From: Pedobacter sp. ASV28
GTDB taxonomy: Bacteria; Bacteroidota; Bacteroidia; Sphingobacteriales; Sphingobacteriaceae
NCBI RefSeq assembly: GCF_016428855.1
Contig: NZ_JAELTN010000032.1
Location: forward strand, 1-58,747
Length of the DNA stretch: 58,747 nucleotides
Reading direction: 5' to 3'
The number at the start of each line of letters is the position of its first letter. Positions within the stretch are counted from its first letter, which is position 1. The position numbers and the translations under genes are program-made. Positions 26,624 through 38,800 of the stretch are shown in pieces. The notes below the pieces were generated by a model. It was given only the letters and a program-made list of their open reading frames with translations, was not told the origin of the DNA and searched no databases.

Positions 26624-29600
26624 CTAAATTTTTGGGGGCATAAGCTTATAAACAACAGGCGTTACAATCCTAGATAATAAGGTAGAGCTAATCAGACCCC
26701 CAATCATGACAATGGCCAACGGCGATATCAAAGGATTACTTGATAATGCAATGGGCAACAAGCCCCCAATAGCGGTCAAAGTTGTCAGAATAATGGGCAG
26801 AAACCTAACTTCGCCCGCCTGCTCGATAGCCTCATTCAACGCCATTCCTTCCGCCCTCAACTGATTAGTAAAATCGACCAATAGAATTGTATTCTTAACT
26901 TCAATGCCCGCTAAAGCCACAATACCTATAGTCGCTACAAATGACAGTGAGTTTCCGGTAACCAATAAGGCCAAAACCGCCCCAACAATGCCCAACGGAA
27001 TTACCGATAATACAATGAGTGTGCTCTTAAAGGTCTTGAATTCTAATACCAGCACCGCAATAAACATGAATAATGTAACCAAGATAATGCTACCAAAACC
27101 TCCAAAAGACTGGTTCCTACTTTCTACTTCTCCACCCATGGCAAAACTATACCCTTCAGGAAGCTTCATCTGCTTCATTTTGCTTTCCACATCTTTGATG
27201 ACCTTATCATTCAGAAAGCCTTTTTGAACGAATGAATTCACTGAAATGGTTCTGGTTTTATTATGATGGTTAATACTCAATGCCGAAGTTTCCAACTTTA
27301 GACTGGCCATCTGTGATAACGGTATAGAAGCTCCTTGTACATTATTAACATACAGATTATCAAAAACACTCAGGTCTGGATCTGAAGAATGCCTGGTAGT
27401 CAATAAAATATTATAATCGTCTCCACTTGATTTTGGATTAAGGTACTTGCCTACTTCAAACCCCGCCACAGCCATTCTAACCGTTCGGTCTATGTTGATC
27501 ATGGGCACACCTAATGACAATGCTTTTTCCTTATTAATTTCCACCTTGATATCAGACTTCAGATTTTTCAAAGGATTGTTGACATACATGGTCCCTTCAG
27601 TCTTCAACAATAGTTTTTCAATCTTGGCCGCTAAGTCCCGCAGCGTATCAAGATCATCACCAAAAACGCGAACCTCCACAGGCGAGATAATGGGTTGGCC
27701 CTGTTCAAAATCCTTTACCTCTACTTTTGCACCGAGATAAGGCGTCCAGCGTTTTCTCAACTGTTCAATAATTTCCAGTTTACGGTCAGCTCTGATATCC
27801 GGATGGAGGAGTACAAAAATCTCAGAAAAATCACTCCGTTCATTTTGTTGCAAAAGGTTGTAATAAATTCGAGGGTTTCCCTTTCCAACATTTGAGGCAA
27901 AATATTTCACTTCTGGAATTTCTTTTAATTCCTTCTCCAACTGCTTTGTAATTGAATCGGTATACTTTAGATTAGATTGCAAAGGCGTAGAAACATTGAT
28001 AATAAATTGTGGCTTTTCTGATGAAGGAAACAAGCTAAATCCAATTACCGGAATGATAGCCAAAGAACCTAAAAAGATCCCGATAGCGATCAAAATGGTT
28101 AGCCAGGGTTTGCGAAGTGCCTTATCCAATAATTTTGCATACGAACCATGGATGATCTTCTGCAAAGTTCTCAAAAAGATATTTCCGTTTACATCGGCAT
28201 GTGGCCTTAACAACTTGCTCGACAAAAAAGGAACTACCGTTAATGCAACCAGCATAGAGGCAACAACAGAACATATTACCGCTACCGGCAAGCTTCTAAT
28301 AAATTCCCCAGAAGCCTCGGGCATAAACATAAGTGGCATAAAGGCGATTACCAATGTTGCTGTACAGCCCATTACCGCCAAACCAATTTGTTTGGTTGCT
28401 TTTAAGGTAGCCTGTAGCCGATCATGTCCTTCCCTCATCCATCGCTCGATATTTTCAACCACAACAATACTATCGTCTACCAATAACCCCAATGAAACAA
28501 CCAAGCCCACTATACTAAGCTGATTTAAACTGAAGCCTAAAAGATTAATCAGAATAATACCTATGGCCAAAGAAAGAGGAATGGATACCATAACCACCAA
28601 AGAGGCCCTGGTTCCCAGAGGCAGTAGGGTAATCATCACCAACAGAATGGCTATCCCAAAATCGAGGCCCAACCCGCCTAATCTCTTATTCACATTATCT
28701 GCTTGGTCAAACATCAAATGTTGATCGATGTTTGGGGGTAGAGTCTTCTTGAAATCTGCCAGAACGGGCAAATAAGCTTCTTGCGTTTGGGTAATATTAC
28801 CACCACTTTTCTGTGCAGCCACCACAAAAACCGTCCTAAAGCCGTTCAATCTGGTGGTGTGCTTTTCTTGAGAATAGTCCAAATACACATTGGCCACATC
28901 ACTTAAAATAATGTTCTTACCTGCCGCACTTGATACAATAGTATTTTTAATTTCATCTAAACTCTCATAACTGCCACTGGTTTTTACATTAAAAGATTTA
29001 TTCCCAGCATTGATACTTCCTCCGGGGATATTGGCTACTTCGCTCTGTATGGCATTGGCCACATTGGCTACGGGGATACGCAATTGTGCCAATCGTTCCA
29101 AGTCCAAATCAATTTTAACCAATTGGTCTGGCAGGCCTACAATTTCTACATTTTTAAGAGAAGTGATCTTTTCCAACCGGTCCTGCAGATTTTCTGCCGC
29201 ATTCTTCAGTTTATCTCTGGAAGCATTTTCAGAAACCAGGGCAACCTGAAGGATATTTACATCAGAAGGACTGACCTTTTGTACTTCTATACTATATATC
29301 TCCTGTGGAAGATTGGCTCTTTCACTATTGATCTCGCGAACAAGCTCCTGGTATTTATCATCAACATTTACGCTGTATTTATATTCTACAAAAAGAACTG
29401 CAAGTCCATCTCTAATGCTCGTTTTAAGTGTTTTGATGTCGTCAAGACCATAAATCCTCTTTTCCAATGGTTTCACCACTAGCTCCTCCATATCTTTAGG
29501 ACTTGCTCCCGGATACACCACCACTACCGGATAATTGGGTGCATTCATGTCTGGGTCTTCAGCCCTCGGCATATTAAGAACAGTAGTTATTCCCAGGGCC

Positions 29601-29665
29601 ATTACCATCAATACCATTATTAGGGTAAACTGATAGTTTTTTACAGCGTAATCTGATATCTTCAT
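26624..29665 (-). CDS. RND efflux transporter permease (HAE1/AcrB-like)
   Basis: A 1013-residue inner-membrane proton-driven pump with the standard plan: TM1 near residue 15, a periplasmic loop, TM2-6 (~330-470), a second loop, and TM8-12 (~840-1000). The proton-relay motif LLVDDSIVVVENIERWM in TM4 and the IPLSLAIGI segment are present. It matches hydrophobe/amphiphile (HAE1) rather than heavy-metal pumps. It is the third gene of the tetR-tolC-adaptor-RND operon, 24 nt after the adaptor. The substrate range is unknown, likely drugs or membrane-active compounds. Confidence 0.95.
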   Translation of the reverse strand: MKISDYAVKNYQFTLIMVLMVMALGITTVLNMPRAEDPDMNAPNYPVVVVYPGASPKDMEELVVKPLEKRIYGLDDIKTLKTSIRDGLAVLFVEYKYSVNVDDKYQELVREINSERANLPQEIYSIEVQKVSPSDVNILQVALVSENASRDKLKNAAENLQDRLEKITSLKNVEIVGLPDQLVKIDLDLERLAQLRIPVANVANAIQSEVANIPGGSINAGNKSFNVKTSGSYESLDEIKNTIVSSAAGKNIILSDVANVYLDYSQEKHTTRLNGFRTVFVVAAQKSGGNITQTQEAYLPVLADFKKTLPPNIDQHLMFDQADNVNKRLGGLGLDFGIAILLVMITLLPLGTRASLVVMVSIPLSLAIGIILINLLGFSLNQLSIVGLVVSLGLLVDDSIVVVENIERWMREGHDRLQATLKATKQIGLAVMGCTATLVIAFMPLMFMPEASGEFIRSLPVAVICSVVASMLVALTVVPFLSSKLLRPHADVNGNIFLRTLQKIIHGSYAKLLDKALRKPWLTILIAIGIFLGSLAIIPVIGFSLFPSSEKPQFIINVSTPLQSNLKYTDSITKQLEKELKEIPEVKYFASNVGKGNPRIYYNLLQQNERSDFSEIFVLLHPDIRADRKLEIIEQLRKRWTPYLGAKVEVKDFEQGQPIISPVEVRVFGDDLDTLRDLAAKIEKLLLKTEGTMYVNNPLKNLKSDIKVEINKEKALSLGVPMINIDRTVRMAVAGFEVGKYLNPKSSGDDYNILLTTRHSSDPDLSVFDNLYVNNVQGASIPLSQMASLKLETSALSINHHNKTRTISVNSFVQKGFLNDKVIKDVESKMKQMKLPEGYSFAMGGEVESRNQSFGGFGSIILVTLFMFIAVLVLEFKTFKSTLIVLSVIPLGIVGAVLALLVTGNSLSFVATIGIVALAGIEVKNTILLVDFTNQLRAEGMALNEAIEQAGEVRFLPIILTTLTAIGGLLPIALSSNPLISPLAIVMIGGLISSTLLSRIVTPVVYKLMPPKI

Positions 29666-29689
29666 ACAATGATCTTATTGATCCCGTTG

Positions 29690-30742
29690 CTAATTATTTA
29701 CCACTTTGATTTTTGCACCATCTGTAAGATATGCGCTTCCAGATATGACCACCGACTTTGCATGCTCTAAGCCATCAATTACCTTGATTTTGTCTTTATA
29801 GATCGTCCCCAACCGCACTTTCACCTTTTTAACTGTTTTATCATCATCTGTAACAAACACATACCCTTCATTTTCCCCACCATCTAATAGGGAATCATAG
29901 GGAATAACATAACCGGCTTGTTTCTTTGTAGGCCAAATACTAGCTTTACCAAAAAGACCCGCAGCCAAACCTTTTGGCTGAGCATCAGTAATCCCTAATT
30001 CTATACCAAAAGTACCACTCTGTGCATCAAGGGCTTCGGCTTTCCTTATCACTTTCGCATTTAATGGCTGAGAAATGGCATCACTTTTAATCTGTGCCCT
30101 ATCTCCTTCTTTCAGGGAAGACCACTGCCTATCGCTTAAGCCCACTTTCAGAATCCAATGGCCATCATTTGCACCATTGACTTGTAAAACAGCGGTTCCA
30201 GGCCCTACAATTTGTCCTTCTGAAGCCAGTTTCTTCAATACAAAACCACTGCTTGTTGCCTTTATCTGTGTGTAGTTTTGGTTAAATTTTGCACCTTCCA
30301 ATTGTTGTTTGGCCACTTCAAGAGCCGTTTTTGCATTTTGCAGTTGTTCTAAGGTGGCCACACTATCCTTAAATAACTTATCTGCCCTATGATAATCGCG
30401 AACGGCTTTCTGGTAAGAAAGTTCTACCTGTTGAACCTGCGCACTTATTTCAGTTGGGTTTACAGTTGCCAGCAATTGTCCTTTTTGTATTGCATCTCCC
30501 TCCTTAACATATATACGGCTAATTACACCTCCGTTTTTAAAAGATAGCATGGTTTCATCATTGGTAGTAAAATAACCAGACGCCACAATTTCATTATTGG
30601 TATCTTCTTCTTTTAGCGAAGCCACCTTAACTGGAATAGTATCTTGTTCTACAATTGCTTTTTCACGATTTTCATGACCCCCACAGGCCCATAAATTGAG
30701 TAGTACACCGAGTAAAAAAACAAAACAAATATTTGATTTCAT
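29690..30742 (-). CDS. Periplasmic adaptor (membrane fusion) lipoprotein of RND pump
   Basis: A 350-residue adaptor linking pump and outer-membrane channel. A lipobox LNLWAC makes Cys20 the likely lipid-anchored residue. A barrel-sandwich lipoyl half (YVKEGDAIQKGQLLATVNP), a helical hairpin (VQQVELSYQKAVRDYHRADKL region), the second lipoyl half (GFVLKKLASEGQIVGPG) and a beta-barrel follow in order. The gap to the TolC gene is 2 nt. Confidence 0.93.
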   Translation of the reverse strand: MKSNICFVFLLGVLLNLWACGGHENREKAIVEQDTIPVKVASLKEEDTNNEIVASGYFTTNDETMLSFKNGGVISRIYVKEGDAIQKGQLLATVNPTEISAQVQQVELSYQKAVRDYHRADKLFKDSVATLEQLQNAKTALEVAKQQLEGAKFNQNYTQIKATSSGFVLKKLASEGQIVGPGTAVLQVNGANDGHWILKVGLSDRQWSSLKEGDRAQIKSDAISQPLNAKVIRKAEALDAQSGTFGIELGITDAQPKGLAAGLFGKASIWPTKKQAGYVIPYDSLLDGGENEGYVFVTDDDKTVKKVKVRLGTIYKDKIKVIDGLEHAKSVVISGSAYLTDGAKIKVVNN

Positions 30743-30744
30743 GA

Positions 30745-32127
30745 TTAGTTTATTGAATATGAAGCTGTTTCCCGTTCTAGATCGGCCATCGCTAAAAATA
30801 CTTTATATCTATTAATATTTACGGCGATTTTTGCCGATGTATATTGATTTCTGGCATCTATGCTTTCCACGAAAGAATTCACGCCAGCCAAATACCCCCT
30901 ATCGATCAATCGCTGATATGTAGCTGCCACTTCCAGCTGTTTAAGCGAAGAAAGGTATACCTGATAAGCTGCACGAAGATTATTTTGCGATGTTTGGGTA
31001 GAAAGTCTAAGTTGTTGTGCCACCAGATTCGCATTCAGTTGCGCATTTTTCAGGTCCAAGCTACTTTGTTTCACTTTAAAATGGTTACGGTTACCTGAAA
31101 AGATTGGAATATCCAATTGCAGCCCTGCAATGTAATACCTCGTATTGGCATTGAACTTAAAGCCCTCAGACTGTGTACCGAGGTCCAAAAAGGCGCCAAG
31201 TTTTGGAACTGCAAATCTACTGTTCATTTTTTGAACATTTTTATTGATAGCCACCACCTGATCCAAGGCCTTAAGTTCTTCCCTATCATCCGTCCAATCA
31301 AGTTTGGCCAGTATCCCCCCTACCTTTTCTAGGCTAGCCTGTTCATTCAGATCTACATCGATACCCTCCTGCGCATCCCTATTTAATAAAAAATTAAAAT
31401 ATAACCGGGCATTGACTGCCTGCTGTTCTGCAGCAAGCACTTGGGCATTTTCATTTTCCACTTCGCTCTGCGATCGTAGCACATAAGCCGGTAATCCTTT
31501 TCCATTTTCCAATAATTTTTCATTAACCCGAAGCCCCTCCTTTGCCAACTGCAAAGCAGATTTATGGATAGCTACCGCCTCCAATGCACTCAAATAATTA
31601 AAGTAGGCTGTTTTTATATTTTTCACCAAATCTCTTTTGTAAATCTGCACCTCAAATTCCTGCAACGCCAATTGTTGCTGGGCAATACGTTTATTATACA
31701 AAATATCTGTATTAACAATGGGCAAAGTGGTGCGTAACTTGGCATCATGAAAGTTCTTTGGAAGAAAATTTATGGATTGATTCTCCAATGTAGGAAAACC
31801 ATTGGTACCAGTAATTTGGTTTAGGGTACTATAGATCGGATTCAACAGATCACCCAATGGTAAAGGAATATTACGCCCCCCATCTGCGGTCTGATAGCCA
31901 CCCTGAAAAGAAACATTTGGCAAAAACATATTCTGCGCAGCTTTCAAGGCATATTGCGCTTTTTCTAAAGAAATGTTTTGTTGCTGCAATACAATATTCT
32001 GCTCAAAGGCCTTCTTAATGTACCCATCCAAAACACCCTGAGCTCTTGTCGGCATACCCGATACCACCAATAACACAAAAAAAACTATCGACTTTATTTT
32101 TCTTCTAAAAATTAACAGCGTAAACAT
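30745..32127 (-). CDS. TolC-family outer-membrane efflux protein
   Basis: A 460-residue protein with a signal peptide (SIVFFVLLVVSGMPTRAQ) and two OEP repeats made of long helices (for example QNISLEKAQYALKAAQNMFLP and LDLKNAQLNANLVAQQLR) separated by short beta-strands, as in TolC. It provides the outer-membrane exit duct for the RND pump. It sits between the regulator (3-nt gap) and the adaptor (2-nt gap). Confidence 0.93.
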   Translation of the reverse strand: MFTLLIFRRKIKSIVFFVLLVVSGMPTRAQGVLDGYIKKAFEQNIVLQQQNISLEKAQYALKAAQNMFLPNVSFQGGYQTADGGRNIPLPLGDLLNPIYSTLNQITGTNGFPTLENQSINFLPKNFHDAKLRTTLPIVNTDILYNKRIAQQQLALQEFEVQIYKRDLVKNIKTAYFNYLSALEAVAIHKSALQLAKEGLRVNEKLLENGKGLPAYVLRSQSEVENENAQVLAAEQQAVNARLYFNFLLNRDAQEGIDVDLNEQASLEKVGGILAKLDWTDDREELKALDQVVAINKNVQKMNSRFAVPKLGAFLDLGTQSEGFKFNANTRYYIAGLQLDIPIFSGNRNHFKVKQSSLDLKNAQLNANLVAQQLRLSTQTSQNNLRAAYQVYLSSLKQLEVAATYQRLIDRGYLAGVNSFVESIDARNQYTSAKIAVNINRYKVFLAMADLERETASYSIN

Positions 32128-32130
32128 TTA

Positions 32131-32775
32131 TTATTTCAAACTCTTTAAAATTAAAACTAAAGTATCAAAAGCACCTTCCAGTGTCAAATCCTTCTCCGCC
32201 TCAGGAAAATTGGTCTTAACCACATGATCTAAATGTCCCTGCAATTTCAAACTACACATGCCATGAATAGTAGACCATATATATAGTGCCATATGATGCA
32301 AATCTATCTGGGAAAAGTAGCCATGAGATTTACAGTCCTCAACCGTATTTAACAAACTCTCAAAAGCTTGCCCTCCTTCTTCCCATTCTTTAGAACAATC
32401 TTTATCAATAAAATTGATAGGATCCCTCATAATAAACATAAGCTCATAAAAATCAGGATTTTCTAAAGCAAACCTGATATAACTTCTCCCCATTGCCTTT
32501 AATCTTTCAAACGGCTCCTCTACACTTGCCAAGACGACAAACTGAGCAGAAAGCATTTTGAAACCCTCTTGATGCAAAGCATAGATTACATCTCCTTTGT
32601 CTTTATAATAAAGGTAAATGGTAGTAGGACTAATAGCTATTTTTTCAGCTATCTTTCTAATTGACACAGCGTCATAACCATGCTTTAAAAATAAAGCCTT
32701 GGCCACCTCCAAGATTTTTTTCCTCAGGTCTTCCTTATGCTTTAACCTTTTATCCTTAGTACTTATTGTCGACAT
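32131..32775 (-). CDS. TetR/AcrR-family transcriptional repressor of the efflux operon
   Basis: A 214-residue regulator with an N-terminal TetR helix-turn-helix (ILEVAKALFLKHGYDAVSIR then IAEKIAISPTTIYLYYKDKG) and a ligand-binding C-terminal region of the TetR_C_13-like type. It is the first gene of the efflux operon, 3 nt before tolC. The frame reaches a GTG at 32799, but the ATG at 32775 (MSTISTKDK) is chosen because a palindrome and a -7 element lie just upstream of it. Likely function: repress the operon and itself, released by a pump substrate. Confidence 0.92.
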   Translation of the reverse strand: MSTISTKDKRLKHKEDLRKKILEVAKALFLKHGYDAVSIRKIAEKIAISPTTIYLYYKDKGDVIYALHQEGFKMLSAQFVVLASVEEPFERLKAMGRSYIRFALENPDFYELMFIMRDPINFIDKDCSKEWEEGGQAFESLLNTVEDCKSHGYFSQIDLHHMALYIWSTIHGMCSLKLQGHLDHVVKTNFPEAEKDLTLEGAFDTLVLILKSLK

Positions 32776-32783
32776 AACTAAAG

Positions 32784-32806
32784 CAAATATAATTAACACT
32801 GTTAAT
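32784..32806 (-). promoter_or_regulatory. -7 element plus TetR operator palindrome
   Basis: On the minus strand TATATTTG (32784-32791) is an exact TAnnTTTG. Directly upstream, ATTAACA-C-TGTTAAT (32792-32806) is a perfect 7-bp inverted repeat with a one-base centre, placed between -7 and -33, so binding there would block RNA polymerase. Confidence 0.6.
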
Positions 32807-32821
32807 ATTTAAAATTTTTTT

Positions 32822-32853
32822 ACAAAAAAAGGGAAGAGCTAAGCTCTTCCCTT
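32822..32853 (-). terminator. Terminator of the beta-helix gene
   Basis: AAGGGAAGAG (32829-32838) pairs with CTCTTCCCTT (32844-32853) around CTAAG. On the minus strand a run of seven T residues follows. It starts 26 nt after the stop codon. Confidence 0.88.
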
Positions 32854-32878
32854 AAAATAATTGATGAGTATATTATTT

Positions 32879-35800
32879 TTACTGTTTTACAATTTTCTTA
32901 GAGACATTTCCACTATCTTTTAAAATTTGTAAAGTATAAACACCTGGATTAACATGGCTAATATCAAACTCTATTAAGCCGAATGCACTTGCATTAAGTG
33001 TTTGGCGCACCCTACCCGAAACATCAACCAAACTGAGTTTTACCTTTTCATTCGATACATTACCTACATTCACAAACAGTTTCGATGTCGTTGGATTAGG
33101 ATAAGCAGTAATTGTCAATCCTGCATCTAATCCTTTAACAAACCTAATGAGTTGTTCATAAACGGTTTTTTTACCATCTCCATCTAATTGCGTTAAGCGA
33201 TAATAAGCAGATGTTTTGAAACCAGCATCTAAAAACTGATAGTTTGACACACTGAAAGTTGTTCCTTTTCCTTCTCTTTCCCCAATTTTATGAAAGTTTT
33301 TACCGTCATCGCTTTTCTCTAGTTCAAACTTGGCACTGTTACGCTCAGCACTTGTGTTCCATTTTGCCAAAGCACCACCTGTAGTTGATTCTACCGTAAA
33401 ACTTACGAGACTAACAGGCAAAACCACTAGTGGAGTTTTCGCAAAGGTAAAAACCCCAAAATCTGCATTTAGCCCGGATGCTATTGATCCTACATTTAAA
33501 TTTACAGCATTAAAAGTATTTCCCACATCTACCCAAGTACCTCCACCAAGGTCAAATCTGGCTACGGTAGCATTGGCGGGAGCAAAACTGGTAAAGCCCG
33601 AATTCAGAAAATCAAATGTAGCCAGCCCAACCTTAGCCTGAGCAGTACCGCTCAGTCTATTTATTGACCAATGTTCTTTATTATGGATAAGACCTAAAAC
33701 GGCAGGATCAAAACTGGTCGTATTGGGATGGGCCATTGGAAAATATTCTATTTCAAAATCGGAAGTGGCTCCAACAACTTCCAAAAGCCCCACTGCCGTA
33801 GACACATTTCCTTTTCCAACGAACATACTGATATTGTTTCCCACATTAACATTTAAAAGCTTTACTTTCCCATTTACAAAATTCGCAGGTTTATTAAAGT
33901 TAAAAGCAATTGTTTTCGAACCGTCTAAGATAAGGCCTGTTGTTGCATTTACCTTTCCCTCAGTAACTACAAAATTGCCAGTCACGTTTGCCACTTGGTT
34001 AAAAGTAACTTCTTTTGACAACGCATTAAGCGTTAAGTTAGCAAAAGTAATTTCACCAGTAGTGTATTGGTCAATTGAAAAAGTATGTGCTTTGGTTACC
34101 GTCGCATTACCTAAATTGGCATATACCGCCGCATTATTTTTTAGCAATAAAGTAAAATTATCAGGAACAGTTGCAAGTGCATTTGGCAAATCGGCCAACG
34201 TAGCTATAAATGCTTTGTTCGGCTGGATATTCACATAGCCTGTTAAGCCATTATCAACGCCGTCAATAATTTTAGCTTTTACCGCTACCAAATTGTCAAA
34301 GTTGGTTTCTGTTTCAGTATCAATACTTCCAAAAACATTGTAAGCCGCATCAATGTCTCCATTAAATGGCAAAATATTTGTCGTGTTGGTTACTGTTTGT
34401 GCTACATCATACAGCATAGCCAAGCCCGTGGTTGTGCCCGAAGGAGTAGCATCTAAAACAATATAAGAACCCAATGTCGAGACAAAAGTATTCTTGTCTG
34501 CATTCAAACCTCCAATTTTAGCATCGGTCAAAGGCCTTACTGATGAAGAGGCATTATCATTTAAGAAGGCAATCCCCGTACCTCCAGTACCGTTAAATGT
34601 ATTTCCGCTAATGGAAAGCTTCACTGAAGTAGCAGCACTTTGCGCTCCACTCGTGCCTTCCTTACTAGAAAATACGATTGATCTGAATGCGGTATTTGTA
34701 ACGTCGACAAATGGAGTTAAAGTATTGTTTTTTATCGTTACATTATTTGATCTTTGAATGAAGATACCAATATTAGCGTATTTGGTTATCGTATTATTGG
34801 AAACTTCTATATTGGCATTGGCCGTCCTACTTCCTTTCACTTCTAACGAACGTACCGCAGCATTGGCTTGTGTCATATTAGCAATGCCATACCCAATATT
34901 GTTATTGCTGATTTTATGATTCCCCACTTCTGCTCCAACTACCGATACCAATCCCAGTGGCACATCATTATAAGAAAACTCAAAGTCCTTACCTGTTCCG
35001 CCACCTATCTCTCCACCTTGCAACGCATATACCGCAACAATGGTATTCTTATCAGCGCCCGCTCCCCCAATCTTGCCATAAGTATTAAACGCATAGATCC
35101 CTCTTCCAAAAAACTCGGGTGCAGCTGGGTTTGCATAAGTAATTTGATTTCTAACTACATTAACCAAATTATTTGGCAATACAACACCAATAGACCCCCT
35201 GCCCAACTTAATGGCATGACTTGTCCAGACAAACCCCGTTCCACTTTGCACTTTAGTTCCCTTAAAAATATTATCTGCAATAGTCAGGTTATCAAAATTA
35301 TCTGTAGTCAAAGAGGTTATACCATTTAAGGCATTGCCATCCTGCGCGATTTGAAATTCAAAATTCTTTATGGTTACATTAGGTGCATCTATCTCTATAA
35401 GCGATTTGTTGGTTACATTTCCTACACCGTTAATAATTGGTTTAGCCAACAGATTATTGCTATTGCCCTGCAATGTTATTCCTTTGTTAATCTGAACTCC
35501 AGTTGTTAAAGTATAAGTACCTTCTTTTACATCGATGATGTCTGCATTTTGTGTAAGCACATCCTCAATAGCTGCCTGTATGGTGGCAAATGCCGTCCCT
35601 TGTGTAATGTTTACAACATTAAAAAGCAAGTTCACCTTACCATAAGCAGGGTTATCATCTTTATCTATAATTTTACTAGTAAATATATTTAATAGTTCAG
35701 TTGGCGTATACTGATCACCAGTTTTACCATCTAGCTTTGTAGTCGGTAAATTTATATCAGCAAAAGTTGGTGTACCCGAAGGGATAATATAACGAACATA

Positions 35801-38800
35801 ATTGTTTTGGACATTCTCTATGTTACCTCCCACAAACCTCACCTTATTGGTTAACTGCGATGTGCCAGACGCGCTGTACACTATCCCGTTGTTTACATTA
35901 GCAATATGGTTGTCTTTAAGCAACAGCATTCCTGTAGTATTGATCTCGTTATTAAACCAAATACCCGTTCCATCGAAAGAAGCATTTTCTGCAATACGAT
36001 TAGCATATTCACCATCTATAGTATTATCGGTTATATAGCCACTATAACTGCCTTGTAAAGATTCTATTCTAATACCAGTAAACGTTGCCGCAGCCCCATT
36101 TAATGTTGCTGAGCTAATGGTATTATTCCTAACATACCAAGGAGATGCATCTTGATAAAGCAAGTTATAATAAACACCCCTGGAAGCTATTATTATGTTG
36201 TTGTCTATAGAAGCCTCAAATGTAGCAGCTGCCGGGTTGGCTCTATATGCGTTTCCAAGCTGTATACCGGTCCTTACATCTTCCACTTTGTTATAGCTCA
36301 CCTGCGCATAAGAATTTTGCTCAATCAATATCCCAACAAAAGCAGCTACTGCAGCGGTTTGAATATTTCCCACATAATTATTTTTTATTACTATACCAGA
36401 ATATACAGTTGCGTCATTCGGTGAGGAATGGATTCCGTAGGCCCAAGGAAATGGAGAAGTTTCGGTAGAGGTATAATTTTTGACAATGTTATTTTGAATA
36501 GTGATGTTACCGGCATCTTCTATCCCCAATCCAAATGGGGCATCAATGTCTTCACCTTTAGCCACTACACCAGATGTTAATGCTGGGTTGTTACCATTTA
36601 CTTCAAAACCATCAAAAACACTGCCATCAGAACCCGCTGCAAAAAGCACTAAATTAGCAGATGCACCACTTAAATCTACAGCATCTGGAACAATTTTAGC
36701 CTCTGCTATCCTAGTACCAGTTCCCGCCATCCCAACATTTGGACCTTTAATTGTCAATCTTTTATTAATAATGATTTTTTCTGCATAGGTACCTTCGGTA
36801 ACCTTAATCTCATCGCCAGCTGTAGCAGCATTAATGGCCAACTGGATTGTAGCATACTCTACGCCGCTAGTTACATTTGATACTGGGAAATAATATTGTA
36901 CTTCAGCTATACTAGGATCATCTTTTTTATCCATGATCTTTCCATCTAACGCTGTTTTTTGTACAGTACTTAAGCTAAAAGGTTCTCTAAGTTGTCCATC
37001 AATAAAAAATTTATTTTCGTCTGCCCTTATATCTTTGGTCCAATAACCGGTAGTAGATACATAATAGTTATCACTATATTCCTCATAAGCACTTTTAAAT
37101 CCGGCATTTGAAGTAAGAACGCCATTAGAGTTATTAATGGTTATAAAAGTTGGAATGTGGTCATTGAAAATGTTTGGCTTGCCCACAGCGCCAATCTCAT
37201 ACGTGCCATTAAGGTAATTGTTATTACCATCTTGGTCAAAATTGGCAAAGGTTATGGCATTACCCGTAGTAGCTCCAACTAAACCATTAAAGGTATTTCC
37301 ATACAGTTTTGCCCCAATTTGCTGCAATGGAAACGATGGCCCTGTAGTTGCAGCCTTGGTATTGAAATTAAGCAACCTAAAACCATTAACACTTGGTGTA
37401 AACGTATTATTTTCAAAAGTGACGTCTCTAAAATCTTCTACCGATGCAGCCAACTTTTGGTCTATAAAATTATTATTACTTACGATAACTTCCCTGTGTG
37501 CATTATTAATACGCAAGCGCAACATGGCCCATGGAGCTTGTTTAGAATAGCCCCCATCAAAAATATTATTGTCTATAGTAAGCTTTCCTGCCGTATTTGT
37601 GGAAGAGGATACTTCTAGCCCACCACCTTTAAAGGTATTCCCCTTAATTGAGGCATCTCCACCAACTAGAAAACGCGCTACCACATCGTGGTTTACACTA
37701 GCGTTAAATGTATTGTTTTGTATGCTGTAACCGTCAATACGATCGACCTGCATGCCCGCCCTAAAAAAAGCATCGGCAACGCCATTTTCACCCGCAGTGG
37801 TACCAGACAGCTTATTGTCTTCTAACGTATAATTGGCAGGGCCATTATTCGGATTGTTAATGTGCGTAGCTCCTGCAATTGTAATATTTGGGTTAAGCGC
37901 TATCGCATTCCTAAGGCCGTATGCAGGCCCGGTAGAGGCTGTCCTCGTAGCAACGATATCGTTATTTTTAATGAGGATATTGGAAATCAACCCCGAAGTA
38001 AGTATGGCCGAATGTACTATGGCCAAATCAACATTGAACCTGATGTTCTTAATGACAACATTAGAAGCGGTTACCTTGAACAAGGTCGGGGTAACACCCA
38101 CACCTACGGTACTCGCATAAGTTACTTTAGTTTTTGTATAGTCTAGACCATCTATGGTTAAAGCCTTATTGACAACAACCAATTCGTTAAAAGTTCCTGC
38201 AGTTACACTCAAAGTTGCCCCTGCATTAGAATAATTAATGGCATCCTGTATAAAAATATAGCCTGCAAAAGCAGGTGAAGTAGAACTTATCAGAGAATTT
38301 TCAAAGCTAAATCCATTGGCACTTGCTGCATTTAAACTTCCAGAAAGGGTTATTTTATTTGTTGCACTACCAGATACAGCATTGGGATAATCCGCAGTGG
38401 GATTATTATCTGTAAAATTAGGAAGAGATTGATCATGATCGTTTACAGTAAAACCTCCATTTGTACGACTTGCGAGTATAGCATTATTGGTTTCATCAAA
38501 ATAATTACGTACCAATGTAACAGCAGTAGCAGCATTTTGCACGTTTAATTCGATACCTCCAGCTAAATTCCCAATAAAATCATTGTATCCTATCCTTGCT
38601 GTAACCGCATTGGCATCTGTATTTCCATCTGCTCCTCCAAGAAAAATAACGCCAAAACTACGGTTGTTATAAAATCGATTTCTTTCAAGCACCAAACCAG
38701 TTACCGAAGGACTTCCAGAAGGGTCAACAAGTAATCCCGTACGGTTGTCTTCAAATTCGTTATTGGTAATGATGTGATTACTACCTTGCAGGTAAATGGC

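Noticed and set aside
26609..26649. Inverted repeat TAAGCTTA at the end of the RND gene as terminator
   Set aside because: The loop is 21 nt, the stem short, there is no T-run, and one arm lies inside the coding sequence.
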